Positions 51,568 to 64,000 of a DNA stretch of 64,000 bases are shown here, piece by piece. Position 1 is the stretch's first letter, and each line of letters starts with the position of its first letter. The notes under the pieces are model-generated. The model searched no databases. It saw nothing but the letters and a program-made list of their open reading frames with translations, and had not been told where the DNA came from. The translations under genes were made by a program, and so were the position numbers. The DNA comes from Stropharia rugosoannulata (lineage: Eukaryota > Basidiomycota > Agaricomycetes > Agaricales > Strophariaceae), in the NCBI GenBank assembly GCA_028532985.1, contig JANCIK010000003.1:3048001-3112000 (forward strand). The letters run 5' to 3'.

Positions 51568-54500
51568 TTACCAGTATTGTCGAACAAGGCGTTTAGCGCT
51601 TTCATAAAGACTCTTTGTCGCCACACGATTCGGTTCCAACTCAGACAAGTATTGGTCGATAGACGAGTCAATACGGCCAGCTGGGAATTCACTGCGCAAA
51701 ACACTAGCCTGCGGTCGGATGGCTTCAGCCAACCAATCTGAGATGACAATGGCGATTTCGGACGAAATGGCCTGTACGTTGGCTTGGTCGTTGAAGGGCG
51801 GTACCTTTAATTTCCGATCAGAATGCAGGGATGTAGCAAAAGCGAGGAAAATGCTTTACCTGGGATTCATACATTTCATTGAAGATGTCCCATACCTCAG
51901 CGAAGCGGACCCCACACTGAGTGAGAACCCGAGACGCCCACCCTGCCGGGAGAACGTCCTTATTCGCTAGCATGAACCTGATGAGGAGAGAAGCGACAAA
52001 TTCTAAATGCATATCTGACAGTCAGGTGCAGGCCGCGTAGCCAAGAGAGAAAGAAAACATACGCAGTGGGAAGGCACTTTCTGAGGGATAAAAGCGTTGC
52101 CCAAGGGGAACCACCCGAGATATGATTATGTCCGCTCTTTCCAATGGCTCATCTGTCTCTTGCATAACTGTACAGCAAAAGAAAATAATACTGATTAACA
52201 GAAGTTGCCACCGTCAACAAAATGATAACGCACTCTCGTCAAATATTTGATTCCATATCGGCCGCACGACGCTTTCATCTCGATGTTCCGAAACATGTAA
52301 GCATAGAAGCTTGATAGCGGGCAAATCGAAAGGCACGGCGAATTTTTGATACAACTGATTTGGGGTTCAAAAATTAGCGTACCGTACTTGCGGTAGATAG
52401 GTCATTTTGCAGCTTACGTCTGTCATGACGAAGAGTTGCTTTGATAGAGAATTGATTCGTTCCCCGACGACAGGGTCATCGTTGACATGAGGTAGTAAGG
52501 TGCTGTATATTTCCAGCTGTACTTGAGCGACGTCGAGCTTTTCTTCCAGATCAGTCAAGAAGGCGATGGCCGTTTCATGGCGCCCTCCCACAGATATGGG
52601 GTGTGACTTCGCATTGGCAACTGCAAGCGTCAAGTACTCGATGCGAGCATCCAAATGGAGGTCAAATCTACAGTTTCAATCAGGGACGTACGCCTCCTCG
52701 ATATGATGATATACTGACTGGGTCGACTCTGCCAGCGCGCCCAGCACCTCCGCAGCCCTCAATGGCTGTCCATTCTTAACGTAGAACTGCCATAACAGCT
52801 CGAACTTCTTGACGGTAGCAGGTTCACGACGAAGATAGGCTTCTAGGAATGGAGGTGCGACCTAAAACGTACTTCAGCTATATTCGACCAAGCCTACAGA
52901 GAATGGACAGTACCTCAAGCAGGTCGTCGGCAAGATTACGGCTGATCAACCAGTCATAGAATATTGAGTGGAACATCTCATCTTCGCTGGCAAATGCCAG
53001 CTCATAAGCATGGCTTCTCACAGATTCAGGGGAATCAAAAGCCATTCCATCTTTGGGCGCTGCTGGTGCATCTTTGCACTTGTCCTCGAAAACCTTCAAT
53101 GAGTCCAGGGCCAGATCATAGCAATTGCTACGAGCCTGTGCAAGTTCAAAACGGGAGTCAGTAGGTGGCATACCGGTATACCAACACTGCAATCCGGCTT
53201 TATCTTGATCCTGAACGTCTGCAACAACCAAGGGAAGTATGACCGCTCCTTTAGCGTAGTTCAGTTGCTGATAATCCCCAATAATCTCCCTGAGTTTCTC
53301 GAATTCAATGATGTGCGCGCTCTTCGTGAAGAGACTGGCCTTGCGTGAACACACTTTAAGCAAAGATATGGCGCGAAAAGCTTACTTCAATGATTCAGCA
53401 AGACACTTCTGTTTCTCTGCTTGGCCGTTCGCTACTGCCGCTTTACGAATATTTTCTTTTGCCTGAAAAGATGTTAGAGCAGATAGATATTGACCTCAGC
53501 GAGTTGAACTCGCCTTGTAAAGCATAACATCATCAGTACTACAGAATGAACCACATCTGCGTTGTAGGGCTTCGCTAATTGTATCGACCTGAAGAAACTA
53601 AGACAGTGGTGATGATAAATTTGTAAGCCCAACTTACGCTGATTTGCTTGCCAATTTGCGTATCAATAACCACGTTTACCAACGCCCTCGATATGGTCAT
53701 TCCATGTTGCGTTGTGATTAGTTCCTCGAATGTTTGTGCAGTGATTAGTTTCTGTATCTCGGCATCACACCTGCATTGGATATCAACACCCGGAAAGTAC
53801 TGGATATCGTGAGACCTACTTCGCGAATAGTTCGCTTGGACGATAGTCGATGAGAAGGAGGACAAAGGAAAGTGCCTCAATAGTCCTCGTCAAGAGATTT
53901 TGAAGTTCAACTACAGAGCGCTGTTCTGCCTGGCGAAAACCGGTCAGGTAGGGATTTTTTTTAAACTATGCCTAGGAGATAAATACATACCTTCCAGGCC
54001 TCCTGTTCAGTTAACACAGCACGACTCGAAGCAGGTTCACTTGGTGATGAATGGAACAGTTGAGGATTCCGGTCAAGGAAATCCTTTAACGCCGATAGAT
54101 TAGTTAAAGCATTCAGCAAAAGCGTATCAGAAACGTTGAGGTCCAATGTGCCATCCGGCCTCGACGCTCAGTCAATTACATGTGATCACTGGCAATCGTA
54201 ATTACTTACGAAGTTGTGGTCATCTTTGCTTTCCAGAATGGCCGGACTATCCTTGCGAAGTAGAGAGCAAATCCTTCTCGTCTACCACTGAAAATAGCAG
54301 AGCCCTTGTTCTCAGCTAGGACAGACATTATTAACATGCGCCGAGAAAAAATCTACATATCTCACCTGTACCATACATAGCACGCTCAGTCCATATCGGC
54401 CTCTCGCCAAAGTCATAAAATGCTTGTTTGGCTACAGAGCTAATTTCCGGACTGACAACACTAATTTTTCCAGCTGTTTGATTGTCAGATGGATTTAAAA

Positions 54501-56579
54501 ACGTGTTTCCACAAGCAAGTCCAAGGAGCATTGCGCATGTTTGATCTCGGCCAAAGCTGTATACAACGATATCAGAAGACATTAAAATCCAGCTACAAGA
54601 GATGCATATACCTATCACGGAATTGTATGATGGGCTGAACATTTGATTCTGTTTGAAGCTCTTCCAATACAGCTTTCAGATATTCTATGGCGCGACGCTT
54701 AATCAGATAGGTCAGCCCAACATTTGTTAAAAGCATGAACTGATTAGGATATTCGTCAAACTGAGATGCAAGCTCATTGATAGCGGAAGGTGACATTGTT
54801 CCCGGGGGAGTGCCGGCAGTTTCTTTTTTAATGGCCGCCATAGCCCAAGTTCGCCCCGGAATGGACAGCAATGTGGCGTATTCTGTAAGAGGCTTATTCG
54901 AATTGAGTGTATTAGTATATTGCCCAGTTGTAAGGTCAAAAGTTGGTTGTTGGGTCCGTTCAGGAAGATTGACCTGCCCAAGGTTACCAATCCGCGTAAG
55001 GTCAGGAGCAAGGCAGAGTATGTAATCAGTGCCGTCTGTATCACCAGTTTGAGTGGCTACGATTAAGCCATCTGCATAGCACGTATTATCCAGACCGGAG
55101 ATGATATATGGCCGAGTCGTCGGCTGTGAAGCAGGTGCTGAGGAGCCATAAACATTCGGAGGAGTTCGGTATCGCTTTTCCTGTTCGTCGGGGTGAATCA
55201 AGTTCAAGGGAGGTAGCCTAACATGTACAAGGGAAAGAGGTCGGAGGGTGCGTGAAGCAGAGCCCGTAGTGATGGAAAATGCCCCATAGTTTGCAGAGGG
55301 CGCAAAGTATAATCGAACGCCGTTTGTAGTAATGGCAATGAGGTGGATGTTCATTCGAGATTCAGATGGGTTTACTACGTGGATATCAATGAGTTGGAAG
55401 GTTTGCGGGGTCAAAGCAGGGGAACCAGGGGCTTTATCTTGAGCAGATTTATACAAAGAAGATAAGGTTTGAACGTGCTGGATAGATTTTTCGCCATTTG
55501 GGGTGTATATTGAGATCGTGTTTCGCGAACTGAGGGTGTAAAAACAATTGCGTTGAGTATCTGATGCCGTTGCTATGATGCGCTCTTGTAGTACTGTGAG
55601 AAATAGTCGTAGAAGAAAACAAAAAGATTACCGTCTGATACGCTTGACGCGAAACGGGGAAGAAGACTCTGGACACCTCCAACCGAATGATTGATAAGTT
55701 GCACTCGTTTGCCAAACCAAGATTCATTAGCCTGATAATGTAATTCATAGAGATTTCCATCCTGACCACACATAAATATGCGGCCGTCCGAGGTGCCAAC
55801 GACAGAAGTCATTTCAATGTCAGTTGAGACAGTAAGGTCTGTTGCGTAGAGTTTGATGTCCTTTCTTTGTCGGCCGTCATAATACTGGTTTACGACTGCC
55901 AAACCAATAAGCAGTACCGAAACAGGCGTACAAATGACCAGAAGAGAGGTGATGTCATCGATAAACAATCCTGGCTTTGGTTTGACGAGGGCAACATGGG
56001 AGATTACATCTGGTTGATCAATGAAGGACGCAATTTCTTGTCTACGAGGATTAGATCGAAGCCAAGTAAAATGAGAACATACCGCTCACCCATCGACATA
56101 GTCCCATAGGAAGAGTTTATGGTCTATTGAGATCCATACACGCTCGATTTCCGGCATCAATCCCATATGCGACGTTATGTTAGCACCTAATTTTTGTCAG
56201 GTATACTCCTGCAACAAAATTAGAGAGCACATACTGTCATAGTATTGAAAGAGTGCATCAGGAATGCCAATGAACTTCCGCTTCTGGAAAGGGACACGAA
56301 TATCGTCTGGAAACACGCTGTAGGACGCAGAAAACTGACTTCCAGCTAAGTATACTTAGTATTGAGTATGCAAGCAGGAAGCACTCGCGACTTACATGCG
56401 GTAAGGGTCTCGCCCAAATCAGGAATTATTTGCGCGTCCTTAGCGAGCTGTTCAAGAAGTATTTGACTTGCGTTGTGCAGTGCAGGAAGGTCAACTGGAG
56501 TGGGTTTGGTTGTGGGCGCTTGCCGCGTGGAGCCACCTATGTTTTGCGGGGATGTTGGAAATGAAAAGGGCGTAGCCAT
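51568..56579 (-). CDS. NUP155/NUP170-type inner-ring nucleoporin
   Basis: Large scaffold nucleoporin of the nuclear pore inner ring. Start MATPFSFPTSPQNIGGST. An N-terminal beta-propeller part includes IPDLGETLTA, RVPFQKRKFIGIP, MGLMPEIERVWISIDHKLFLW, LVICTPVSVLLIG, MTSVVGTSDGRIFMCGQDGN, LYELHY, and STFSYNS-type blocks. The C-terminal half is alpha-solenoid: GSFSVVS-like helices, CYDLALDSLKVFEDKCKDA, MFHSIFYDWLISRNLADDLL. The last exon ends ESAKRLVRQYW. Many small introns, about 5 kb of gene; product length is roughly 1,300-1,400 residues (estimate). Family call secure; some middle exon borders were not pinned. Confidence 0.88.
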
Positions 56580-57942
56580 CTCAAATTTTCTTCCTGACTC
56601 AGTTTGTCGGACGTCTTGTATGTGGCCCAGGCATACAAGGGAAGTTGGGGGAAATTCAAACAAGCTACAATATGAACATCGCATTCAATCGCGTCAAAAC
56701 TCTCAACACGTGCTCCCTCGTCCTGCATCTATCGGCGATTCCCGAATAAACAAATGAAAATTAGATAAGATAACGAAGCTCTTCTCGCTCCAGCTTCCGT
56801 TTAACTTGAGTTTAACCATAAAAATTAGTCTTTCATGCCAGTCTCACAAAGAGCCTCACTCACACCCTTTGAGAATCGACCTTTGCTCTAATTAGTTCCG
56901 CTGATGCAACTGTAAGAATTTGGGAAAATGATACAAAGGCTGCGGCTTTGTGACCCCTCTATCATTGTTGAATCCTTCAAGTACCAACACGAACTTTATG
57001 CTACAATACACCGATCCTTAGTTGTAAATCTAATGGCATCTCAACGTTGTTTTAAGGATTTCGACGTTGTTTCAAAGATTGATAGATAGCATGCAAGTTA
57101 TTGGCGGACCGCTGATCAGGGTAGCCAAAGGGTAGCCCATCGCCTGCCCATCGCTATTCTTATCATCCACTACCATCTTTGAAGAACTTAAGAACGACAA
57201 CGAGGGGCGATTTTGATATCACAGTTTATTGGTACAAGATGATTTTAGTTGTAATTGTAACGACGGTACGTCTGGTCTTCTGTTATGTATATATAGGCTT
57301 GTATACTGATAAATGCTTGACGTTTACAACGGGCCTACTGGGCTCTGCTCGCATGGATTGTCAACCTATTTCTGGAATGAAAACGCTGCCGCCATCAACA
57401 AAACTTGACATGACTACACACAGTAGACCTTAAGTAACCCAACTTTACCCAGGTTCTGAACCGCCAGCCAGGCCCGGAGTCTGTACAGCTGCAACAATAG
57501 CCAAACCTTACTTACGTCCCGAACCACTAGAATCCTCGCCCCAATTCCTCGACGAACGTCTATCCAATGCACAAGGGCCTTAGTCTGGGCATATAGTAGG
57601 CTGCTGCTTATTCATATAAGCGTTCTGTTCTCGAGGCGAAGTACACGGCGCATTATCGCAGCCCGGCTCACGAGCTGTGTTCTTGACTTCTATCAGAGTC
57701 ACAACAGCTGTAAATTAAGCCCAATTATCTGCTGTTGTTGATTGTCCGCCGTCGAAGCAAAGTACAAAAATACCGACATGGCATTGTCATAGACATTGCC
57801 TTCATTACAATCAACTACAATCTAGCCAACTTCATCATACCTTGCGTTGCGGCGCCAACCAACACTGACCAAACCCTTCATTGCCTCAAAAGCGCTGGAG
57901 GTAGCACCTGCACCACAGTTTCAGAACAATCGACTTGGGAAA
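56580..57942. other. Intergenic, no gene seen
   Basis: Divergent gap between NUP155/170 and the kinase start at 57943; an upstream in-frame open stretch from 57847 lacks an ATG. AT-rich, with no recognised coding feature. Confidence 0.5.
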
Positions 57943-60437
57943 ATGGGCTCCCGCGACTATGTGGCTTCCAGTTCTCGGTCACGACATCCAGATAATCGAC
58001 ATCTTCACTTTCCTCACTCGCTGAACAACAAGAAGAGCGTCGAGAATTACATTTCAACGAGTACATTAGCATCCACGCCACCTATCAACACCGGTAACTT
58101 GCAAAAGTCGAAGACGTTCGCAGCTTCTAGTCAATCGAACCCTTATATTTCGCCGAAGGAACGTCAGCCTATCAAAGGTGTGTTTGACAAAGTAAAAGGG
58201 TTGCTGCCACAGTTCAAATTGAAGTTAACGGCTTGCAGAAACTTTCCTATGGGCCAAAGGCGAATTGATTGGCCACGGGAGCCATGGAAGAGTGTACCTC
58301 GGGTTCAATGCTACTACCGGAGAACTCATGGCAGTTAAGCAGGTAGAGGTTCCTCGCACGGCCAACGATCGCAGGAAAGCAGAGATAGAAGACTTTGTCA
58401 AAACTCTTCGCAGTGAGAAAGAAACTTTGAAGGAGCTTGATCATCCAAACATTGTGGAATATCTCGGGTTTGAAGAGAATCCACAAACCGTGAATATGTG
58501 AGTAGTCCCCGTTTCGGTAGTCGCGGGCTCATAGGTACACTGTCAGATTTCTCCAATACGTATCTGGTGGTACGATAAGTCGATGTTTAAATGAATACGG
58601 CTCTTTCAAAGAAGAAGTTACGAAGGACTTTTCTCGTCAGATACTGGAAGGCATTGCTTATCTTCATTCAAAAGGGATAATACATAGGGTAATGTTATGT
58701 TATGTCATGCCATGACGATCTCTCTAAGTAATGGTGGCTGAATTGAATTAGGATCTGAAGTCCGATAACATTCTCGTTGAATCTACGGGAGTATGCAAAA
58801 TCTCCGATTTCGGAATATCGAAGAAACTACACTTAGACAGAGCATATTCTGCATTCAAGGGAACGTCGTATTGGATGTCCCCAGAAATGGTATTGGCGGG
58901 AAATGAGGGCTATGACACGAAAGTTGATATTTGGAGCATCGGCTGTATTGTTTTTGAGATGTGGACAGCGAAGCGCCCCTGGTTTGACCACAATATATTT
59001 CAAGTGATTGAAAAAGTACGTTAATATATTCTTGACATAGATGTTGGCATTACTGGGGCTGAAGTCTCATCTTCCACACTTCTCCAGTTGACAGAAAAGC
59101 AGGCTCCTCCGATTCCGCCAGATTTCAGTTTATGTATGCTTGGAAACCACTTCAGGCAGGAATGCTTCAACCCGTACGTGAATTCTTTTTCCGAAGCTCA
59201 GGACACGGTTTGTTTAACTTCGGTTTGCAGAGAACCAGCAGATCGTCCTTCTGCGGAAACGCTTTTGCTTCATCCATACTTGATAATTCCCCAAGGATGG
59301 ATATTTCCCGGCATGGATGATATGACCAAAAAGAACGCAGTCAGCGAGAGCCCGATCTCGAAAATGGAAGCAATAACTCAGACGTTTTCTCAGACTATCA
59401 CACTTGAGTCGTCGAGGTCATCCTCTCGACCCCCTTCCCCAGCAATTACCATGAACTCCGTTGTCACGGTTCCAAAAAGACCTAGGTCTCCTGCTAGACT
59501 GACATCTCCTCTGGTGACACCCACAACCCCTCCACCCCCTCGCAAATTGCCCAAACCTTTAACTCCAAGAGCACATGAACCTACTTTTGCTACGGCAGCT
59601 AAACCCATTGAGGATATGGCCCAGGGATCGAGACAGCCTCAGCGAAAACTAGACATACATGATCCCAGTAAAATTCCTGACTTCTCCAAACCCAAAAGGC
59701 GTGATTTGCCCACACCTCCGACGCCCCAGCCATTCTTTTACAAGCCACCAGAGCTTCCTAACATCAGTGATACTCCATATTCAAACTCACTTACACCAGT
59801 GCCTAAATTTATTCCACCACCTCCAAGCAGCAAGGGGCGCCATGAAAAACAAAAATCCTCAGTAACGTTCTTTGACCAGCCCTCAGCGTCTACGTTGTCC
59901 CTGCCGACTCAAATGCCTCATCGGATGGGGCCAGCTAACCTCCAAGATGCCATGTTGTACACCGGGTCCTCCCGTGTGGCTAGCTCGGCGGACGACTACT
60001 CTATCTATACAATGAGTAGCTCGTACTCAGGGTGGCAGAAACCCCCTCCCCATTCTGCACCACCTCCGGTGCAGCGCCGCCCTTCGCTGCCTCCAATACC
60101 AGATGCTAACAGCGCATCGAATGCTGGGGCCCCACAGCGCCAGAGCGTAGCATTCTCTGGAGTTAAGCGGCCTGACAGCCGACAGGTGCTAGAGCATATG
60201 AAAGTATTTTTCCCTGACCATGACCTCGACGAGCCTTTGGTGTCGAGCCCCACCCACCCAGGTTTCGAGAAGGGTGAAGTGGATAACTATAACGTTATAT
60301 TATCAAGGCACTTTACCATGAAAAGTATCAACAGCATTGCGGAGGAGCAGATATACCGGACAGTCAGCAGTCCAAGCAGGAAGCGTCAAACTCGCCTGTG
60401 GGGAAGTAATATTGAAGAGATCAAAGGAAATAGATAA
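57943..60437 (+). CDS. BCK1-like kinase with permuted C-terminal linker
   Basis: Start MGSRDYVASSSRSRHPDN; a short N-terminus (about 85 residues) joins through an intron (donor GTGTGT, acceptor TTGCAG) to ETFLWAKGELIG. The kinase domain follows: GHGSHGRVYLGFN, AVKQVEVPRT, KELDHPNIVEYLGFEENP, HRDLKSDNIL, SDFGISKK, GTSYWMSPEM, DIWSIGCIVFEMW. These resemble the BCK1 gene at 22016-26406 block for block. After the kinase comes a Pro/Ser-rich tail of about 380 residues. At its very end are QVLEHMKVFFPDHDLDEPL and RQTRLWGSNIEEIKG, the two halves of the linker that in BCK1 sits before the kinase. The RA-like region of BCK1 is absent. Catalytic residues are intact. Confidence 0.9.
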
Positions 60438-60824
60438 CTTCCATGTTCCTTTATTATTTTATCTGTTCATTTTAGTACTATGCACATACTGGGCTTGTAA
60501 TCTTTACTCGTCGCTGAAATAGATCTATCCCTTATACGCGTTGACCCTTGAGAAGAGAAAATGGCTTATGAAAAATGATCTCTAAGTACCAACAATACCG
60601 ACTCTTGTCAAACAGTATGCTTTAAAAGACTAATGCTGGCGTAATGTTGAATGCAGAAATAATTTGCATTTGGATTAAGTAAAGTATTTCAGAATACCCC
60701 AATTTTTGTCTCAGACAAATCATTTCCATCATCACAAATACGATGCAGGTCAAGGGGATTCGAATAATTTCATCACAGAGTAAGTAACAAAGAGTAGTCA
60801 GAACGATAATAGATACAGTGGCGA
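60438..60824. other. Convergent gap, no gene seen
   Basis: 3' flanks of the kinase paralog and NoxA; AT-rich. Confidence 0.5.
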
Positions 60825-62949
60825 TTAGAAATGTTCCTAAATAACAGTTTAACTTCACGTTCCGTGATGACGGAAAAAAGCAAGACAAACCTTAGCAAAT
60901 GTGAAGTCCACACTGGCGTTGCTGTTTTCGACGCAAGCTTCTTTGAGAGCTTTGGCAATAACACCGGGACCACAGAAGTATGTCTGTGGATAACGAAATT
61001 AAGAAAACACTATTTGTATCTGATCGAGGGACACTTACGGAAACCTTTGTCTTCAGTTGTGATGTGCTCCCGGGGAGGTATTGTCCAGATTCAATGGACT
61101 GGCGCAGCGTTGAGTAGATAGTCTTCCAATCCGGTCGTCCGAACATGGTACGCGAACGCAGGAGGGTCAGCGGATCGTAGTCAGCACCTGCATCATTGAC
61201 AGCAATATTCCACAACATGTCCTCTCCAATCTTTTGGGTCAAATAGATGTTGATCCGGAGGAAGTTGGCTAAACAGAGATAGTTAGGAAACATAACGACC
61301 AGTTATTATTAGGCACATGCTACTCACGGTCAGCTTGAGCAGCCTCGACCTCCTGAAGGAGGCTCTGGAACCAGCCGAAGGAGGGTGCATCACGGCAGAC
61401 CCAGAAGAACTCAACGCGACGGAGGGTGCCCAGAGTGCCTTTCTTTTGCCTGTACCAGATGTGCTTGAGGATGGAAGCGAAAGGAGTAACACCTGAAGCG
61501 AAGTCAGCGCCGCTCCACATGTATCTAAATAAAAACAGTCTTACCTATACCCGCACCAACGAGAACGGCAACCTGACAGTTGAACACATCCTCTGCTGGA
61601 GCACCGTATGGACCATCGATGCGGACTGAAGGCAGGCTGATAGAGGTGACAGCGGGATCGAGCTCAACGAAATCGCCACGAGTAATACCTGCCTTCTCAT
61701 CCTTTTCGGAGCCCTTCATTGCCGCCTGGGTCATGGCGGCAACGACAGATGGACCGACACCTAGACGACTTCCGAGAGCATGTGTCCAGTCTCCAACTTG
61801 ACGGATGTGGACAGAGACGTAGGGGTCCTCCGGCGCTGATGTGATAGTGAACTGTTACCAGAGAATAAGTCAAATAAGCCTAGAAACAGTGATGGATGTC
61901 AACATACAGGATGCCATTGGAGGCTAGAGAGCTCTGGAATTTGGATGAAAAGCCACTGGCCAGCGGTATACTTAAAGCTGGGCTTGACAATACGAAGTTC
62001 CATCGCACCTGTTCTATGTTTAGACATGCCTTGTTTGGTAAATGTAATTGACTTACCGCTCGGGTGGACAAGGACCTTTGACAACCTGGTTGCCCTGCGT
62101 GCCCGAATCTCACGCCAAACGCGCTCGCCGAAATATATGATACCTGGCCAGATGGTGAACCTCCAACTCAAGTATCCCAAACAGTGTTTGGTCGAATAGA
62201 AGGGGAATGTCTTGATGAAATCAGGCTCGGCCGTGTCACGAACGAAGCAGCCAGTGGCATGAGTGTACAGCCCAAGCATGAAAAAGAAGGCAAGGTGATG
62301 AGTATACCAGAAAGCCTCAAAGCACTGCTTTCTGATCTTCTGATGCGCGGTCGTGTACATGAGAACCATTATCAAAAGCATGAAGTGTCCGGTAATGCCA
62401 CCTGGTTGTGTGTAGTGAATTTGTTGCGCGGTTTGCTTTCGGATTTCTATAGCAGTCATGTCAGCAGAGTGCAGCAGGATATCATAGGGAAGCTGTACTT
62501 ACGAGTTCGCTCGACATTGATGAAGTTGACATAATGTGCCGTGGTGTGGACCATTGCCCAGAAAGCCATAGAATAAGCGACCTGTCTGTGGAACCATATG
62601 TTCTCATCGGCCGGGAAAAGCCAAGTAAGCTTAGGCCGGACGACACGGATGATATTGCGCAGCATAGGAACGAGAATGAGACCGCCATCGAATGCTAAAA
62701 CCAGACCGGCACCACGAGAGAGCCATACGGACCACTTGAGGGTATTTAAACCAGCCAATCTGGCATTGGTCGCCTGCAAGTGAGATGTGGTTAGCTGAAA
62801 GTCCGGAAGACAATCCAGATAAGAAAAATCTTACTGACCTGACTGTACCAGCCGTAGGCAAACAGACCAAAGTGAGCACCATAAAATAAGACATTGAAAA
62901 TGAGCCTCCGGGGCGTGAGGAACTCGCGTTGGAACCAGGTTTCGCCCAT
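60825..62949 (-). CDS. NoxA: NADPH oxidase NoxA (Nox1)
   Basis: Superoxide-producing flavocytochrome used in fungal differentiation. Start MGETWFQREFLTPRRLIF. The ferric-reductase membrane domain has heme-ligand histidines in FHRQVAYSMAFWAMVHTTAH and YTHHLAFFFMLGLYTHATG. The FAD-binding part has QWHPFTITSAPEDPYVSVHI. The NADPH part has GPYGAPAED, VGAGIGVTPFASIL, RVEFFWVCRDAPSFGWF and the final FCGPGVIAKALKEACV, then DFTFAKEHF. There is no EF-hand or long N-terminal extension, which separates NoxA from NoxC. Multiple short introns with clear joins. Needs partners such as NoxR, not in this window. Confidence 0.95.
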
Positions 62950-63257
62950 CGAATTGACAACTAATCCTTGATACTAGAGAGTGACTGAAACGAGAGTCCG
63001 GTACCGGCCAGACGAAGAGGGGGAAAGAAAAGAGTGAGGGGAAAAGGAAAGAGCCACCGAAGACAAGAAAGGGGGAGGAAAGAAGAAATGGGAGGGTTGA
63101 TTGTTTTGAGCCCACAACAAAGTGGCCCGAGGGAATGGAACAGACCTCTGCTTCCATGGCAAAATGATCCCATCGGTCAGCCCGGCATAACAGCAGCGCT
63201 AACTATGAGAAACTCTCAAGATATATCATTACAGAACGTCTACGTGTCATGATATCT
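62950..63257. other. Short gap, NoxA promoter side
   Basis: About 310 bases, same strand for both neighbours; purine-rich with GGGA-type repeats on the plus strand, otherwise nothing seen. Confidence 0.5.
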
Positions 63258-64000
63258 CTACTCCTCGTATCGGTATGCAACCATCGCCTCGATGCGGTGG
63301 ACATCAGTGCTAAAGCTCCGCATTTTCACTTGCTGGCTCTTGCTCGCTTCAATCGCCAACGGGTCTGTATCAACCCATTCTCCGGCAGGCACGTCTGCTG
63401 ACTCTGACGTATATGCCAATATATTGAATACTGTCGGCTCGTGGATTACAGGCAGATAGGTCACCATCGAGATAATCTGCTTCAGTATGGCGCGGATTTC
63501 TGATTGGATCTCCGCCTCTGCCTTAGGTTGTCTGCTGTAGGCGCGCTTGAACCATCACTCTCAACAGATGCATGTCATAGTCAAACCCACCTTTGCTCGC
63601 TGCCATCAGCAGGGGGATCAACGAGCATTATGTCAAACACCCATCGCTCCAAAGGAGTGCGTGAGTCCTTCGAGATGATCGCAAGGACCAGTTGAGTGAC
63701 CGAGCCAGTCAGCAGCCACTCTTTTAAAATAGTCATGGTCAAAGCGGGGAAGTTATATCGGAAACGATATCTTACTTTGAACCTGGTTCAAGATTCTAGT
63801 GAAATGCCGTCAACAATATCACAGACGGTTGAGAATCGGTAGCAAATTACCTCTCGAGGTAATTTTCCAGAGCGAGATCTTGAGTTACCAGGACAGTCTG
63901 ACCATATTTCTTGACCATATGAAAGTCATCTGACGGATAAACTTCGCGTTGAAATAAGATGCTGGGCGTAGCATTTGGGTTAGGAGAACCGGAACCAGGA
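63258..64000 (-). CDS. MAD2: MAD2 spindle-checkpoint HORMA protein, 5' end cut off
   Basis: HORMA-domain checkpoint protein that binds Cdc20 and delays anaphase. Reading from the window edge: SILFQREVYPSDDFHMVKKY, GQTVLVTQDLALENYLERIL, EWLLTGSVTQLVLAII, TPLERWVFDIML, then AEAEIQSEIRAILKQIISMV, TYLPVIHEPTVFNILAYT, VKMRSFSTDVHRIEAMVAYR and a final YEE. These fit MAD2 throughout, including the safety-belt region near the C-terminus. The N-terminal exon lies beyond base 64000. Several short introns. Confidence 0.92.

Noticed and set aside
22016..60437. Idea that the two BCK1-like genes are a tandem duplication in place
   Set aside because: They lie more than 30 kb apart, on opposite strands, with many unrelated genes between them; any duplication was followed by rearrangement.

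Overview
The window looks like a chromosome segment of a basidiomycete, most probably a mushroom-forming agaricomycete. Genes are compact and densely packed on both strands. Most are cut by many short introns of about 45-70 bases with GT(A/G)NGT donors and (C/T)AG acceptors. The gene set is fungal: GPI-type chitin deacetylase, BCK1 MAPKKK, NoxA, Cas1-like acetyltransferase, Cut8/Sts1 and a DIL-ankyrin protein. Nothing bacterial, viral or CRISPR-like is present. Gene models below were built by joining exons at visible splice sites; species was not determined.

Layout. 1-12.3 kb: 3' part of a chitin deacetylase, an SR-protein kinase (minus), an almost empty 3.1-kb divergent gap, an OSR1/Fray-type STE20 kinase (plus), and COP9 signalosome subunit 6 (minus), which is so intron-split that no long ORF marks it. 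12.6-21.3 kb: four intron-containing tRNA genes (two Lys, two Thr) around MCM5, a divergent poly(ADP-ribose) glycohydrolase and a LEA-like acidic-repeat protein, plus a candidate inverted-repeat element. 22-31.9 kb (all minus): BCK1 MAPKKK, GID8, a broken macro-domain gene, an FMO-like flavoprotein and RRP15. 32.3-48.2 kb (all plus): DIL-ankyrin protein, rhomboid protease, Cas1-like acetyltransferase, Cut8/Sts1, a mitochondrial PPR-like protein, and a REX4-like exonuclease that has lost most of its catalytic acids. 48.7-64 kb: mitochondrial carrier (minus), RING-CH ubiquitin ligase (plus), NUP155/NUP170 nucleoporin (minus), a second BCK1-like kinase (plus), NoxA (minus) and the 3' part of MAD2 (minus).

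The genes do not form one pathway; most are conserved housekeeping or signalling genes in unrelated processes (replication, ribosome biogenesis, nuclear pore, ubiquitin/proteasome, spindle checkpoint). Several pairs start head to head and probably share promoters (MCM5/PARG, RRP15/DIL-ankyrin, carrier/RING-CH).

The most unusual finding is the second BCK1-like kinase at 57.9-60.4 kb. The conserved linker that precedes the kinase domain in BCK1 (present in normal order in the copy at 22-26 kb) lies here at the extreme C-terminus, after the kinase domain. This is a permuted architecture. Next in interest are the acid-depleted REX4-like protein, the disrupted macro-domain gene, and the carrier whose first signature lacks its proline.
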